A stretch of 56,000 nucleotides of DNA from Diphasiastrum complanatum (GCA_029204225.1 CM055092.1:64595190-64651189); one strand, 5' to 3'. Positions 1 to 11,980 are shown, counted from the stretch's first letter. Numbers and translations: made by a program. Notes: generated by a model not told the origin, from the sequence alone.

Positions 1-2
1 CC

Positions 3-3000
3 GAGCTCACATTGGGGCCTTCAAAGGCTCTTCCATCTTTCCAGCTCGCAGATAATGGGGCCCCCTTCCAGCCAAATGACTTCTGTTTTCTCCCAATCAC
101 GGCTGAGAGAAAGAAGAAAGAGATGGCTGTTTTACCAGAGCAAAAATATGCGTTCGACATTCATCATGCTTCCAATGTTACAGCCGAAATGAACTACAGA
201 ACACCAGGGTTTGAAATGGATGAGAAAAACATAAAATTTTGCGAAGGAATTGATGACCTGGGATATGATGTGCCTCAAAAGGGATTCATATTGAGAGATG
301 ATCATCACGGGCGGCATGTTAAGAGCCGTGGAGAGGGTTTGGATCTTGGCTGTGGCCTATTCCCCTGTTTGCCTCATCTTTATGAGGAAGTAGGTGAGAA
401 TAAGGTATCCTCTGGCAGCGGCGGGATAGAAGAGCAAACCTTTTTAGATCCTCAGAAGCAGTGTCTTGAACACGGCAACCTAACGGACATCAAGCATCAT
501 GAGAAGGGCCAAGTAATGAGAGATCTAGAGGAACCAATGGAAGATAAGGAACGGCGGAAATGTATCGCAGTCAATACCTCGCCAAATCAGATCACTGTGG
601 AATGCTTTGTGTCAAACAAACTGCAGGAAGTCACTATTTCCAGCAAGTATTGGCGGCCCCAGACTACAGTTGCACTTACTGATGCAGTCAACAATCTAGC
701 GAAACACGAATCAGATCCACATCAGTACTTTTTTCCTGCATTGAAAACCCCTCTGATAGGTACGAAACGTAGTTTTTCAGAAGCATTAGGGGGTGGATCG
801 GCGGCGATAAATGCAACCTTAAAAATAGTGACTTCTCGAGTTGCTGATGAGGGTGAGTCACAAGTGTATGACAAGCATTCTATTCCTCCTTTGTTCCCAT
901 GGAATCCCAGCAAACAATCCTTTGCATCATGGACACAACAAATGGAACACTCCGGGAGACGGTTCAACTCGTTCCCATCCTCACTTTCACCAGATGACCA
1001 CTCTGAGACTTTGAGTGAAGGGTCAGCTGACTGTAAGCTGTCAAATTCAAAATTTGGGGATGGCTCGAATGATGAAGGAACTGCCGATGAAGATGGCACA
1101 ACTCTAATGGTTCCCAGGTGATTTTTGGAATCATGTGTCTTGTCTTATAACATCGTTCTAACTGCAGCCTCACTGTTCTCAATTATCTTGTTTTCTCTCG
1201 TTCCCTTTGCTTTTCCCTGATCTACTTGAAGGTAGCAATAATCCATCAGAATCTAATTCACTCCGGAAACTTTCCCCTTTGTTTTTATCAGAGATTGTCC
1301 TTGAATATAAGGTCTATCTTACGGGGACTTATAACCTTGTCCATCATAGCCGAAAGATTGCAAGCAGCCGAACCTGTTCACCATGATGCAGATATTACAG
1401 AGCTTGCATTACTTTTTGTGCTTTGCATTTGGTCTGAGATTGAATCGCCCAACTGTCCTCAATTTTAGTGTCCACAATAAAGTGGCCTGTGTTTTAAATT
1501 TAAGAGGCACCATCCTTTTTCTGTCTGCAATTTGTTTGCATAAACAATCCGTTTGCTAACTCCAAGACACTATCTTTAGAGGCAAAGATCAGAATATACA
1601 ATTTCGTTCAACTTTAAGATGATTTTCTTTTCTGTTGGCTCCATGTTGTTTTTTAACAATGAACGTGCTGTTAATCTCATCTGTACCTATTAGATAGCAA
1701 CAACGTAGGTGGAGAAGATATGTTTGACAAACACTTTAGTCGCATGTGGATGGAATTGTGATGACTTTGTCTCTAGTTTGTGCCTGTTGTATATTCCTCA
1801 AAAATTGTTACTTGTGTTTTGCAAGGGGGTAGATGGTGCCGCTTTTGTCACTTTAAGCCACATGAATTCGAAAAAGTATGCAGATTGCTCTCTAGCGTGC
1901 CCCAGAAGTTTACGAGTCGTGCCAACTCACTACACATTTTTATCACGTCTGTCTGGTCTGCAGAACTCCAGTTGGTTGGCCTCCCGTGCAGTCATTCAGG
2001 AAAAACTGTTTACCTCGTCCGCATCACAAAACTATCATGAAAACTGAAGCTATTGCTTTTCCTACACCTGTCGCCACAAAGCTGCATATTCAATCAAACT
2101 GCTCGTATGTGAAGGTATACATAGATGGCTTGCCCATTGGTCGCAAGGTTGATCTACATATTCATGATGGTTATGATAAACTTTCCCTTGCACTGGAGAA
2201 CATGTTCAAAAGCTTCATACATGGTATGCATTCTCTTGATACTTAATTTCGGTTGGTTTGAGTTAGGAACTATTTTAGGGAATCATTTTTCTGTATAGAT
2301 GATATTCCATTCTTGAAGACATTCTCACTTGGAGTTGGCAAATTGCTTCCTGCAATTCATGATAAGTGTCAATCCCAATTCTCTGAGTCATTCGCTGTTG
2401 ATAGCTTGGTGTAACTTTACAACAATTTTTAGCTGTAAACAATTGTACCCTTGATGCCTTGCCTAGAAGTTTGGCCAGCCAAATAAATTTTAGATTTTAT
2501 GGTGAAAGGCAATAGCCATTTCTTTTTGTATGAAGCAGCCAATTCTGGAGATCAAAACTCAGTCCTTCAGGATATGACAGCTTTTTCGACTGGAAAGAAG
2601 ATGAACTTTTTTGGTTGCTCAGAGTATGTTCTTACTTATGAGGACAAAGATGGAGATCTCATGCTGGTTGGTGATGTCCCATGGGGGTATGCCTTGTGCC
2701 ATTGTTGCCATAGTTTGCTTTTCATTACGTTTGTTTTGCACCTAGCCCAAGCCAATCTCTTTCATAGATTCATATAATAATTAGGTTGGTTTTTTACTAA
2801 GCCCTTTTTCTTTTTTTTCAGTCCTTGTGTGAGGTTTGATTTTTCTTGTGGTTATTTACAGAATGTTCATTATGACTGTGAAGAGACTGCGAATAATGAA
2901 AGGCTCTGAAGCCATTGGTCTTGGTAGGTTCCTTTAATGATCTCAAGACTTTCATTGAGTTTGTGCAATAACCTGTCTCTATGCTATTTCAGGCTAAACA

Positions 3001-3175
3001 TAACGTTGACATTGTAATCTACTCAATGATGTCTGTATAGGAATCTCCAACTATATGGACAGAATCTTCAAGCCGTTTTACCTAAATTGTTTCGGGTTGC
3101 AGATACTTCTGGACTTTCTAATCAAATATGTTTCTGTGTTCAGCACCTAAAACTCTTGAAGATATCATATATTAG
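3..3175 (+). CDS. AUX/IAA auxin-responsive transcriptional repressor, five exons, 5' end open
   Basis: AUX/IAA proteins bind auxin response factors in the nucleus and repress auxin genes until TIR1/AFB-auxin triggers their degradation. I read exons 3-1117, 1964-2223, 2539-2686, 2862-2923 and 3144-3175; all introns are GT-AG and all phases agree. Domain II is created at the exon 1/2 junction, giving the degron [12 protein letters not shown]. Domain III starts [17 protein letters not shown], with the PB1 lysine. Domain IV has the acidic OPCA run [14 protein letters not shown], then [17 protein letters not shown] and a stop at 3173-3175. A KRSFSEAL motif lies upstream of domain II. The only domain I candidate is LDLGCGL, an imperfect EAR motif. 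From the first in-frame ATG (123) the product is 498 residues, long compared with the roughly 150-350 usual in flowering plants. The frame is open to the left edge, so an earlier start or exon is possible. Confidence 0.93.
2533..2538 (+). other. Tandem (NAGNAG-type) splice acceptor of AUX/IAA intron 2
   Basis: The intron 2 acceptor reads AAGCAG. Splicing after 2535 or after 2538 keeps the frame and adds or omits one alanine just after domain III. A pyrimidine-rich stretch precedes both sites. Which is used cannot be told from DNA alone. Confidence 0.5.
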
Positions 3176-4339
3176 TGGAGGAGAGCTAGTGGATAAGGTT
3201 GATGCAGTTGAATGACAAAGTTTCAGAGTCTTTGAAGAGCTGGTGGTTACTCATTCAGGCAGTGGTTTCTGCTTCCTAGGTTGTTGAAAGATGAATAGTG
3301 CTTTTACCATAATTTTGGTGACTGCTATCAATAGTACATGCTGACTGCAAATTAATGCAAACCTCTACTTTACAAGGCTAATAGGAGATCCACTGAGATT
3401 GAGAGTTATTTGCTCTCATGTAAGCCCAATCTTGTGGTATTGCAAGAAAATAGTGTGCATAATAGTCGTTTGTATCTTTATTAAGTAGAAAAATGTGTTT
3501 ATTCAAAGAAATCGAATTCTCTGCTCACAAATGCCTACCTCGTCCTTTGCTTCCTGAATCCTAAGAGCCAGAGCAAGCAATATTTGCATGCTGTGTATTA
3601 GAGTTGATCAATTTCACAGGTTTATCCAATTTACATGGTTCACAAGTCTTTGGGCATCACTACTGGATAACTTTGGGCATCACTACTGGGTAACTTTGGT
3701 GAGATGCTATTTTTGTGAGGCGTGACACATGACAATTCAAATTTAGTTTTTCACGAATATAGTTAGTTATGAAAGCTTGCTATAGTGCTCCTTGTACTTT
3801 ATTGTATCCTTCTAATTCGTTCTATTCTTGTTCTTTGAAATGACTTCTAGGTGCCTAGTTCAGAGCAATACATAGAAGAAGAACAAGAGAAAACTATGTT
3901 CTCAACAGCACATTACAATCTCACAAACATGATAAGCTATGCAAACTCACCAACTGCTGCTCTAAGCTCACAATACTTGGTAGCTCTAGACACTAGATTG
4001 AAAGCATTTGTAATATCCACTAGTCATGATGAAGATCAACAACAACACACAAATCATATATTGAAGCTTCATAACCTCTTGGAGGTGCGATGCCAAACTA
4101 ATGAGGGTAAATAAAAGAAGCGAAAAATTGTTAGTATTGAACACAACTAGAATGACTCACAAGATGAAGGACAACATCACCAAAAATTATAGGACGGATT
4201 TCGGCCGAGGCCTTGGTCATAGACAGACTAGAAAGAGTTGAACAAAGCCACTAGCATAATCATCAAGCGGAAAACGGTCAAAGCACTACGTCAACAAGGG
4301 AGGATATTACGATTGCCAAGTGAAGATTTTCTCAAATCC
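3176..4339. other. 3' flank of the AUX/IAA gene, no further gene seen
   Basis: This stretch probably begins with the 3' UTR. It is AT-rich and I find no convincing polyadenylation signal or conserved frame. A short open frame at 3851-4114 has no recognisable domain and I do not call it. Confidence 0.5.
3648..3693. repeat. 23-bp direct tandem duplication
   Basis: Two adjacent 23-bp copies (3648-3670 and 3671-3693) differ at one base. It lies about 480 bp past the AUX/IAA stop codon and looks like simple slippage. Confidence 0.8.
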
Positions 4340-5028
4340 TGTTACATGTAACCAAAAGGACACATGTGGAACAAAACCACCCAACCAACAAGAAAGGGAT
4401 AGTCAATACCCTAATCACTTCACCCCCAAGCCAAGGTGAATGAATGCAAGAGAGGAGTGTCAAAAATTCACAATTCTAGCTTGACTAGTTTTGGTCATAT
4501 GACTTGTAAATACTTAGATGGTCGAGATGTGGCTTGTCACATGTGCCAAATAGCATAGGATTCCATTCATAAGGAAGGATGTTCTCAAGTTGACCCAAGT
4601 AATAGAACCTTTGGAATGAGTCCAAATCATGCTTAGATACAAGAGAGAAAAAGTAGGAATTGTTTCTGGTAATTTTTACATTGTTGAGGGATTTCCAAGA
4701 TTCCAGCCCTAACTTGGTAGGGATGAAAGATCCACCAAAATTAGCATTAGGGATAGGTTTAGAGCTACTCATACCTGCCCAAAACCGTGATAGATCGTGT
4801 ATATATAGGTGATGATCTCTCACCAAAATCAATCAAGCAATTTGTGCTCAGACTGTGGGAGGCCATACATTCACACATCTGAAGGTTTCTTCAAGGATTT
4901 GGGCCATTTAGTGAGGTTCAAGCATAGATTTTTTATGGATTTTGATGGTGCAACTTGTGTGGAATCATAATCTATTGTTTTCCTCATCATTTCAAGTGTT
5001 TTAGGATCTTTATTTGCTATAATATTCA
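4340..5028 (+). repeat. 5' LTR of copia element 1
   Basis: It starts TGTTACATG and ends ATTCA, three bases before a primer-binding site. A TATA box sits at 4800-4807. The first 50 bases resemble the early part of the solo LTR at 6533, which supports the left boundary. No 3' partner exists in the window, so the ends are inferred. Confidence 0.65.
4800..4807 (+). promoter_or_regulatory. TATA box of the copia 1 LTR promoter
   Basis: TATATATA lies about 220 bp before the LTR end, which fits a U3/R promoter. This is a motif match only. Confidence 0.45.
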
Positions 5029-5030
5029 CG

Positions 5031-5043
5031 TGATATCAGAGCC
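5031..5043 (+). other. Primer-binding site of copia element 1 (tRNA-iMet type)
   Basis: TGATATCAGAGCC differs by one base from the common TGGTATCAGAGCC primer site, complementary to the 3' end of initiator tRNA-Met. It lies just after the 5' LTR. Confidence 0.75.
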
Positions 5044-5836
5044 TAAATGTTTAAATGAGCTAAGTCCTTGCTTTTCATTCAACTTGATCACAATTCTAGA
5101 TCTAAATCTAGTGTAGATTGGATCTTAGCATCTAGCATTGATTCTAGAACTCAAAGTGAGTCAATTCCATTGGAGATTGGTGTTGTGTGACTTCATTTGC
5201 AGGCGTTTAGGTGTCTAAAACCAGAGGCAAAGTCGAATTCAATCCACATTACCAAGATAACAAGTTTTGCTTGCTCCAAGCATTGATTTCTAGTCGAGTT
5301 TTGGAGGTGATTTCATAGAGGACGCTTTCTAGCATTCAAGGAGAGGGAAGATCAGAGATTTGGGGACTCTTCAAGGTTGTTCTAAGGAGTTGAGGACACC
5401 TCCTAAAGTGATTTAGGCTTAGTCCAACCATTGCTTGACTTATGCATCAAATTAGATCAATTTTTCATCAATTTTGATCAATTTTTGCTTGTGATTGGAT
5501 AGTAGATTGTGTTGCATCCTCATTAAGTTCCATTTAGATCTTTTGCAAGTGATTTTGGAAGGATATTAGGTTGCTGCACTCTTGATCAAATCATTTGGAA
5601 GCTTTTATGTTCTTTATAGAAAGAGGGGCAATTCTACTAGTTTTGTCTACTTCAATCAAGCAAGTGCATTGTTTCTAGTAATCTATGATTTGATTTTGTT
5701 CAAGATCATTCTTAAATCTTTATAGGAAGTCTATTACTGATCTTTTCAGGTCTCTATGAAGTGGGATAAGTTAGATCTTCAATCAAATCAATAGAAGTAA
5801 CCTTCATTTGTGTCAAGTCCTTGATTAGGAGAAGAG

Positions 5837-7200
5837 ATGGCATCTTTAAATGCATATCTTTTGGATACTAATGAGAGGCTCAACAAAACTAACTCTTCCA
5901 TATGGAAAGTTAGAATGGAATTCATCATGATCATGGAAATTGTAAATGGTAAGAAGGATGAACCTATTCATCCTCAAGAAAAAGCCAAATACAACAAGAG
6001 ATGCAATATTGCACTCATTGTATAAAAATGAATGTTGCAAATGAACTCTTAAGAGAGGTAGGAAATTTCACTTCGGCTCAAGATACTTGGGAGACTTTGC
6101 AAAAGGTCTATGAATCCAAGAACCAAACTAGGATGTTAGCTTTGAAGAATCAAATCTATAGAAGCTATCAAAAACAAAGGAGAGAGTGCACATACTTTTG
6201 GCCTAAGAAATTGAGCAAAGATCTAGCCTTCATAGGCGATCCTATCAAGGATGAAGAGCTTGTTCAACTCATCTTGAATGGACTAGGCTTTGAATTTGAC
6301 AATTTGGTTCAGGGATATGCAAAAGCTACCCATTGAAGAGCTCCAAGGCACACTCATGGCCGAGGAGTCAAGAAGGAGCCAAATGCAAGAGAGGATGGAT
6401 AGATTTTCCATCCAAGGTGGAGATGACCAAGCTGTCTTCACAAAAGGCAAAGGGAAATCCAAAGGCAAAGGATCAACATTCAAAAAGGCTTCAACAAAGT
6501 TTGAGGCTCAAAAAGGACTCTCAAAGACATCTTGTTATGATCGCCTTATGAAGATCTAACTAGATCATGTTGCAAAACAACCAAAAGGACACCTGTGGAG
6601 CAAAACCACCCATCCAAACCTAGATCTCTCCTGGAGTTTCCTCCTGGATCTAGCCCCCAAGCCATAGTGAAGAACCCAAGAGAGAGGAGGAGAAACTGGC
6701 TCAAGAATCTGAATTCACAATAGGAGGATGGGCGAGTTTCCAATGGACATATTCTCCTCAAGAGAGAGAGAATATTCTCCCTAGGATCCCCATGCAACCT
6801 AGATTGAGCTATTGGCCTCCTATTCTTGCATTAAAGTAAACTTCACCATGCATGTGCTCCTATGTCCAATTATAGGTCTAGGCCCTCATATGATTATTAA
6901 TTACTTGACACGACCATGTCCGGAATGACGTAGCATAACTAATAATCACATACAATTGGAGTGACCGACTATCCACGTCAAGAATTATTCCGATTCTCTT
7001 GTACAGGACATGGACATAACACATCTCCATCAACCACCAAAGTCAAGATGGACAAATCCAAGGTGAAGTGCTACTATTGTAGCAAGATGGGGCATTATGC
7101 CTTGGAATGCTTCAAGAGGAAGCAAGATCATAGCCAAGCCAACATTAGAAAGGAGGAGGAGGAGGAGGAGAGTTCACATGAGGACTCCATCATGATGTCC
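5837..7200 (+). pseudogene. copia 1 gag, frameshifted and split by a solo LTR
   Basis: Gag forms the capsid-like particle that packages the element RNA. The start at 5837 opens with MASLNAYLLD and a capsid-like SSIWKVRMEF segment. The frame breaks near 6020 and resumes with the helical part (ELLREVGNF ... ELVQLILNGLG). It then reaches a basic linker at 6440-6532. A solo LTR occupies 6533-7021, and the same frame resumes at 7027. The zinc knuckle CYYCSKMGHYALEC (CX2CX4HX4C) follows near 7065-7110. Removing the LTR and one target-site copy restores continuity across the insertion. The frameshift near 6020 is an independent lesion. Confidence 0.85.
6533..7021. mobile_element. Solo LTR (489 bp) inserted in copia 1 gag
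   Basis: It begins TGTTAT and ends ATAACA, perfect inverted termini, and is flanked by a 5-bp target duplication CATCT (6528-6532 and 7022-7026). There is no internal coding region. Part of its left half resembles the copia 1 LTR at 4345-4400, so it is a related family. Solo LTRs arise by unequal recombination between the two LTRs of a full element. Confidence 0.9.
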
Positions 7201-8537
7201 ATATTTTCTTCAAGAAGCTTCAAAGGAGGAGATCCTTGGTGGATCGATTCGGGTGCTAGTTCACACATGACTAGCAAAAGGAGTTTTTCTCTTCACTCTT
7301 ATCTTATGATGGACCTATAAAATCTATCTATACAACAAATGATGAAGCTTGTAAGATTGAAGGAGTTGGTATCATTCCCCTTTGCTTAGGATCTTCCAAA
7401 AAGATCAACATAGAAGCTGTTTTGTACATTCCTACAATAACAAAGAATATACTAAGTGTTGGCCAAATGGTAGGGCCAAATGATAGACAATGGTTTCAAT
7501 GTTGATTTTGCTTCAAATGAATGTTTCATCAAGAAGAAGGGTAAGATAGTGGCTGAGGTCACTAGACTTGGCAAACTTTATAAGTTGGATGCATTTGTGG
7601 ATGCTAATGTTGTCATGTTAGCCGAGAAGAGCAAGACATCTACCTTCACTTTATGGCACAAAAGACTTGGACATGTCAACTCGGGTTCCATGGAGGCTAT
7701 GATAAAGGAGGAGTATGCTTTAGGCCTACCAAGATCTATTGGAAAGGAAAAGAACATAAGAAGGTATTTCCTAACTCCATCACAACGGTCATCTCATTTT
7801 CTTGAACTCATACACTCAGATGTGCATATTGCTAGCACCAAATCTAATGGAGGTTCATCCATGTTTTCAATCTTCATTGATGACTACTCAAGATATTGTT
7901 GGGTGTTCTTATTTTCTCTCAAGTCTCAAGTATTTGATACTTTTGTAAAGTTCAAGTTGTTTGTGGAAAAGCATCATAATCATAGCATCAAGATTCTTAG
8001 AAGTGACAATGGTGGAGAATTCATCTCCAATGAGATAGAACATGTGAATGTTCTAAGGCTTTAAGATTGGATGCTTGTTTGCCCAAATATTTTTGGGGTG
8101 AATCTCTTGTATGTGCAAACTACTTGATGAATAGGGTGTCTTTCAAGGCAATTGAAGGCAAAACTCCTTATGAGATGTTCTATGGAAAGAAACCCAATCT
8201 TAATCACTTGAAAGTTTTTGGGTGTATATGTTATGTGCATGTGCCATTGGAAACAAGAACCAAGGAGGATCCATCTTCCACACGAGGGATCATGCTTGGA
8301 TATGCAAGCTCAAGCAAGGGCTACAAAATCTATCTCCCATCCTTGAACAAGTTTGTTGTTTCAAGGGATGTTATCTTTGATGGACATAATATGCATGTGC
8401 TTGAAGAAGGCTCAAGTGCTCCAACAATCAAGAAGAAGATGGCCGAGGAGCAAGATTTGATTTTGAGGAGGAGCTCATGGAGGAGCAAGCACCAAACCCA
8501 CCTATCACACCAAGGAAATCTTCAAGGGAAAAAGTAG
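7201..8537 (+). pseudogene. copia 1 protease and integrase
   Basis: The protease active site WWIDSGASSHMT lies near 7219. The frame stops at 7320. The pre-integrase segment (LWHKRLGHVNSGSM, near 7650) is followed by integrase motifs HSDVHIA and FIDDYSRYCW. RSDNGGEF lies near 8000. The zinc-binding C...C pair after the pre-integrase segment is missing. So is the block with the third catalytic acid (ERKNR-type), because RSDNGGEFISNE passes almost directly into the later LRLDACLPKYFWGE segment with a frame change near 8060. The tail runs through VFGCICYVHVP and ends at 8537. It is not expected to be active. Confidence 0.82.
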
Positions 8538-8599
8538 AGCCATCAAGGCTACATATCAAGGCAAAGGGCAGCAAGCTGAGGGTATCTCATCCACCTCTT

Positions 8600-9170
8600 A
8601 TGCTTTATCTAGTTTTGAAGAACCATCTAATGTTAAAAAAACATTGAATTCCAAAGAATGGTATAAAGCTATGTTGGATGAATATGAACTTGGTTGCTTG
8701 TTGATAGACCTCAAAGGAATATAATAGGATGCAAGTGGGTCTTCAAACTTAAGATGAATGCAAATGGGAGTGTTAACAAATATAAAGCAAGAATAGTTGC
8801 AAAAGGTTATGCTCAAGAGAAAGGGATAGACTATGAGGAAACTTTTGCACCCGTGGCCAAGATGGTCACAATAAGACTAATCATTGCACTTGCATTACAT
8901 TTTGGATGGATCCTATGTCAAATGGATGTCTCTAATGTCTTTTTGGAAGAGGATATCTATATGGAGCAGCCACAAGGGTTCATCAAGCATAGAATGGAGG
9001 ACAAAATATGCCATCTTCAAAGAAGCATCTATGGCTTGAAGCAAGCCTCGAGATCTTGGAATTCAAGATTACATTGCTATCTCATTTCACTTTCTTTTGT
9101 TCAAAGTGAATATGACCCCACTCTTTACATTAACTTTGATGATGTTGGTATTGATTTGATTAAAATTTGA
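8600..9170 (+). pseudogene. copia 1 reverse transcriptase, N-terminal half
   Basis: Typical copia blocks are visible: GCKWVFKLKMNANG, KARIVAKGYAQEKGIDYEETF, the first catalytic aspartate in CQMDVSNVFLEEDIY, and SIYGLKQASRSW. The frame ends just before the expected YVDD box, so polymerase and RNase H functions are absent. The linker upstream (8540-8690) is broken by stops. Confidence 0.87.
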
Positions 9171-10138
9171 AATCAGTTACTTGTCTGATAGTTTTCTAAT
9201 CTATGCTGATTGTTAGAAATCAGTCAAGTGAACATTTGTGCAATTTACTCGTTAAATTTGATTTAAAATCGTCAAACAATATGCAATGATCAGATTGAAT
9301 GAGTGGCAATAGTATTCTTTATCTAGACAATAAATATGACATATAATTGCTGTGAAAAATGCAAAAATAAGCTTGGTAGAGGCCAAAAATCTTGTATATA
9401 GATAAACACACATGTGTGGAGCCTGTTCCCATGTGTGAAACTAGTGTACTTGTCATGTACCATAATCATATATGTTGTGCATATGATTTAATTCAAGTTC
9501 TAGTGGCTAAAATGCCCAAAAACTAGTTTTCTAGACATATGACACATGGCATCAATCTATTGATTGCATGAGCCACATCCTTTGGTTAGGTGTCATATCC
9601 CATGTGTAGAGGACAGCTCACACATGTGGAATAAGCTGAAGTAGGCAAATTCTGACTTCTAAAAGATTTTCAAGTAGATCTCCATATAGAAAGAAAATGG
9701 ACCAAAAGTGCTCAAAATAGAAGGTTTTGTCCAAGTGTTAGTTTTACATGATGAATTATCATATGACAAAGCACCTTCACACATGTGGGATCAGAGGGAT
9801 GATCAGTACCACGAGCTCCCACTTATTGTATATATAGAGCCACATTTGGCCATAATCATTGTGAGACACCAATCTTGGTTTTGGAAGCAATTTTGAATGA
9901 TTCTCTCCATTTGTCTACATTTCTTTTGATTGTTTTGAGGTTCTATCAATGTGTACTTGATTTTCAGGTTGGAGTCCATACTCAGACAGTGTTTCACACG
10001 TGTGAAACCAGAAAGTACACCTACCTTCAATTAATTATTGTTCTTGTTAGGATTTTGTGTCTAGAATTGATCTAGATTGATCTTAATCTCAAGTAGATTG
10101 ATAGATCAAGTAATCAGACAACCAATCCCTCTTGAGGA
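9171..10138. other. AT-rich LTR-like stretch, no gene
   Basis: No conserved frame is visible. A TATA box (GTATATATAG, 9828-9837) and a word near 10110-10155 that recurs at 19305-19350, just before a primer-binding site, suggest an LTR remnant. Neither end could be fixed. Confidence 0.35.
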
Positions 10139-10835
10139 TCAGATTAGGATCCACTCTTGGTCCTTTTTGTACTTTTTGCACAATTGCTCTCTTCTAAAAA
10201 TTCTCAAGACAGTCTTAAGATGATTCAAATGTTCCTTAAGTGTTCTACTGTAGATGGGAATATCATCTAAGAATACAACTACACATTGACCCAGATATGG
10301 ACAAAAAATATCGTTCATCATCTGTTGAAATGTAGCAGGTGCATTCGTCAACCCAAAAGGAAGCACAAGGAATTCACAATGACCGAATCTCGTCCAAAAA
10401 TCAGTCTTTTCCACATCATTCGGATGAATCCTAATCTAATGATATCCGGTTCTGATATCTATTTTTGTGAAGTATTTAGCTCCACCTAAACTATCTACCA
10501 AATCATCCATTTGGGGTAATGAGTATTTATTCTTAATAGTTACTTTATTCAACCCCTTGTAGTCAACAAACATCTGGAAGCCTCCATCTTTCTTTGCTTT
10601 TAGAAGAACAAGAGCACCCCATGGTGACTTACTTGGCTAAATATGACCCATCTTAAGATAATTTTCAATTTGATTAGTAATCTCTGTCTCTTCTTTATGA
10701 GAAAGCCAATAAGGTTGTCTAGAGACAGGGTGACTACCTAGAATTAACTCAATCCTATGGTCTACCGACCTAGACGGTGGAATGCATGAGGTAATTCAAC
10801 TGAAAAAACATCTTTGAATTCAGTTAATATCTTAT
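10139..10835 (-). pseudogene. Ty3/gypsy element D, reverse transcriptase fragment
   Basis: On the minus strand the RT palm is recognisable. A degenerate [17 protein letters not shown] and [18 protein letters not shown] block is followed by [13 protein letters not shown] with the first catalytic aspartate, then [18 protein letters not shown] and VVVFLDDIPIYSRT with the FLDD box. The open part is 10139-10414; upstream codons contain stops. The fragment is cut at 10835 by the gag-only element, and its gag and protease reappear at 17854-19260 on the same strand. The RNase H and integrase side is gone. Confidence 0.85.
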
Positions 10836-11978
10836 TGTTGGCTGATTTTGACGAATCCCCAAGATACTCGGACAGAGCAACTCAAGAGCACCTCTCACCT
10901 TAGACCGAGGAGGTCTCTGAGAAGACAAGACGAACGAAGACTGAGAGCCTAGTATGAGAGCCGAGAAATGCTAGTTAGTAATAACAAGCCATAACTGTGT
11001 AAGCCTCATGGTGAATCCCGAAAGATGGAATGACCATGTAGGAACTAGTATTTCTAGGCAAATGTAATAAATGCAAGTAGACCCCTCTTAAAAAAAGTAG
11101 AGTGAGCCACCTTTTGATGGTGACCTCTAGTGGAGAGCATTATTTCACTTGTAATTTGTGAAGTGTGAAAATTCCACTAGGATGCAACCTAAGGAGCTCT
11201 CTTGCTTATTTAAGAGACTCCCTCTTCGTGAAGAGGAGCTTTTTGTGAATTGTATCAACTCCATGCTGAAATGAGAAGAGCCTTCACGAGTTTGGTGCAT
11301 CCATTGAGCTCCTTGATCATGCTTGTTTCTTGAGTGATGCATTTATGATCTTGCTCTTCCCTCCTTTTGTGTGTGGTTGTAGATTGTAGAGTGGATTAGA
11401 TTTGTTGCTTTCCTAGAGTGGATTAGTTTCTTTCCATGTTTGTGGATTAATGTAGGAACCAACATTCAGGTAAACTAAATAGGCTGGATCTGTGGTGTAC
11501 TTCTTGCATATCTCTTTACAATCCAGTTCTTGATGTTCTTGGGATGTCCAAGAATCAAAAGGCTGGTTAGTTTCTTGATTCTTGGACTTCTAACATGCTG
11601 TAGATTAGTTTTTGTTTCTTGTTTTGTCAATTTATGCAAGTAAAGCAGTGTAGGATCTGATTTTAGTTCATTTTGCAGCAAAGTAGAAGTAGGAATCCAT
11701 CGTTGTTCAACTGAGCAGTAACGTAGATCATTTGTTGAACACATTGGCTTGCATTTTGGTTGATTATGCATGTGCATTGAGTTCAAGAGTGACCCACCGG
11801 ATGTCCTCTGACAGGCAGGACAATACTACAATGATTATCTACCCCTTCTGCCTAATCTGGGCCTTAAAACAAGAAAGGTAATCTCAAGAAATGCCCACAC
11901 TCTCTGCTGATAGGCAGAAGAAGAAAGAAACAAAGAAGGACTAGTTAACATATTCTATAGGCTCTGAAGATGTCAACA
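10836..11978 (+). repeat. 5' LTR of the gag-only element (1,143 bp)
   Basis: It begins TGTTGG and ends GTCAACA and aligns along its length with 16711-17848, with scattered substitutions. A TATTTAAG box near 11205 could serve as promoter. CTTAT precedes it. Confidence 0.92.
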
Positions 11979-11980
11979 TT

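Larger units (their letters stand above)
4340..9170 (+). mobile_element. Ty1/copia LTR retrotransposon 1, 3'-truncated
   Basis: In order the element shows a 5' LTR, a degenerate initiator-tRNA-Met primer site, gag with a CCHC zinc knuckle, aspartic protease, integrase and the first half of reverse transcriptase. This is the copia order, with integrase before reverse transcriptase. It stops inside reverse transcriptase, so the YVDD box, RNase H and 3' LTR are missing. A solo LTR (6533-7021) interrupts gag. Frameshifts and integrase deletions add to the damage, so it cannot be autonomous. Its LTR shares short words with the minus-strand copia LTR at 20630-20905, which suggests the same family. 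Confidence 0.88.

Noticed and set aside
1226-1468. Open frame inside AUX/IAA intron 1
   Set aside because: It lies between well-placed splice sites and encodes nothing recognisable.
2499-2538. Using the ATG at 2499 as an in-frame extension of AUX/IAA exon 3
   Set aside because: The extra residues do not fit the family and no acceptor precedes it in the required phase; the AAGCAG acceptor explains the exon start.
2924-2937. AUX/IAA ending by read-through after exon 4 (GLGRFL stop)
   Set aside because: A GTAGGT donor and an acceptor at 3143 give the conserved GLAPK ending in phase, so exon 5 is preferred. Intron retention could still occur.
3851-4114. 87-codon open frame between the AUX/IAA gene and copia 1
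   Set aside because: No ATG at its start, no domain and no supporting context; composition looks like chance.
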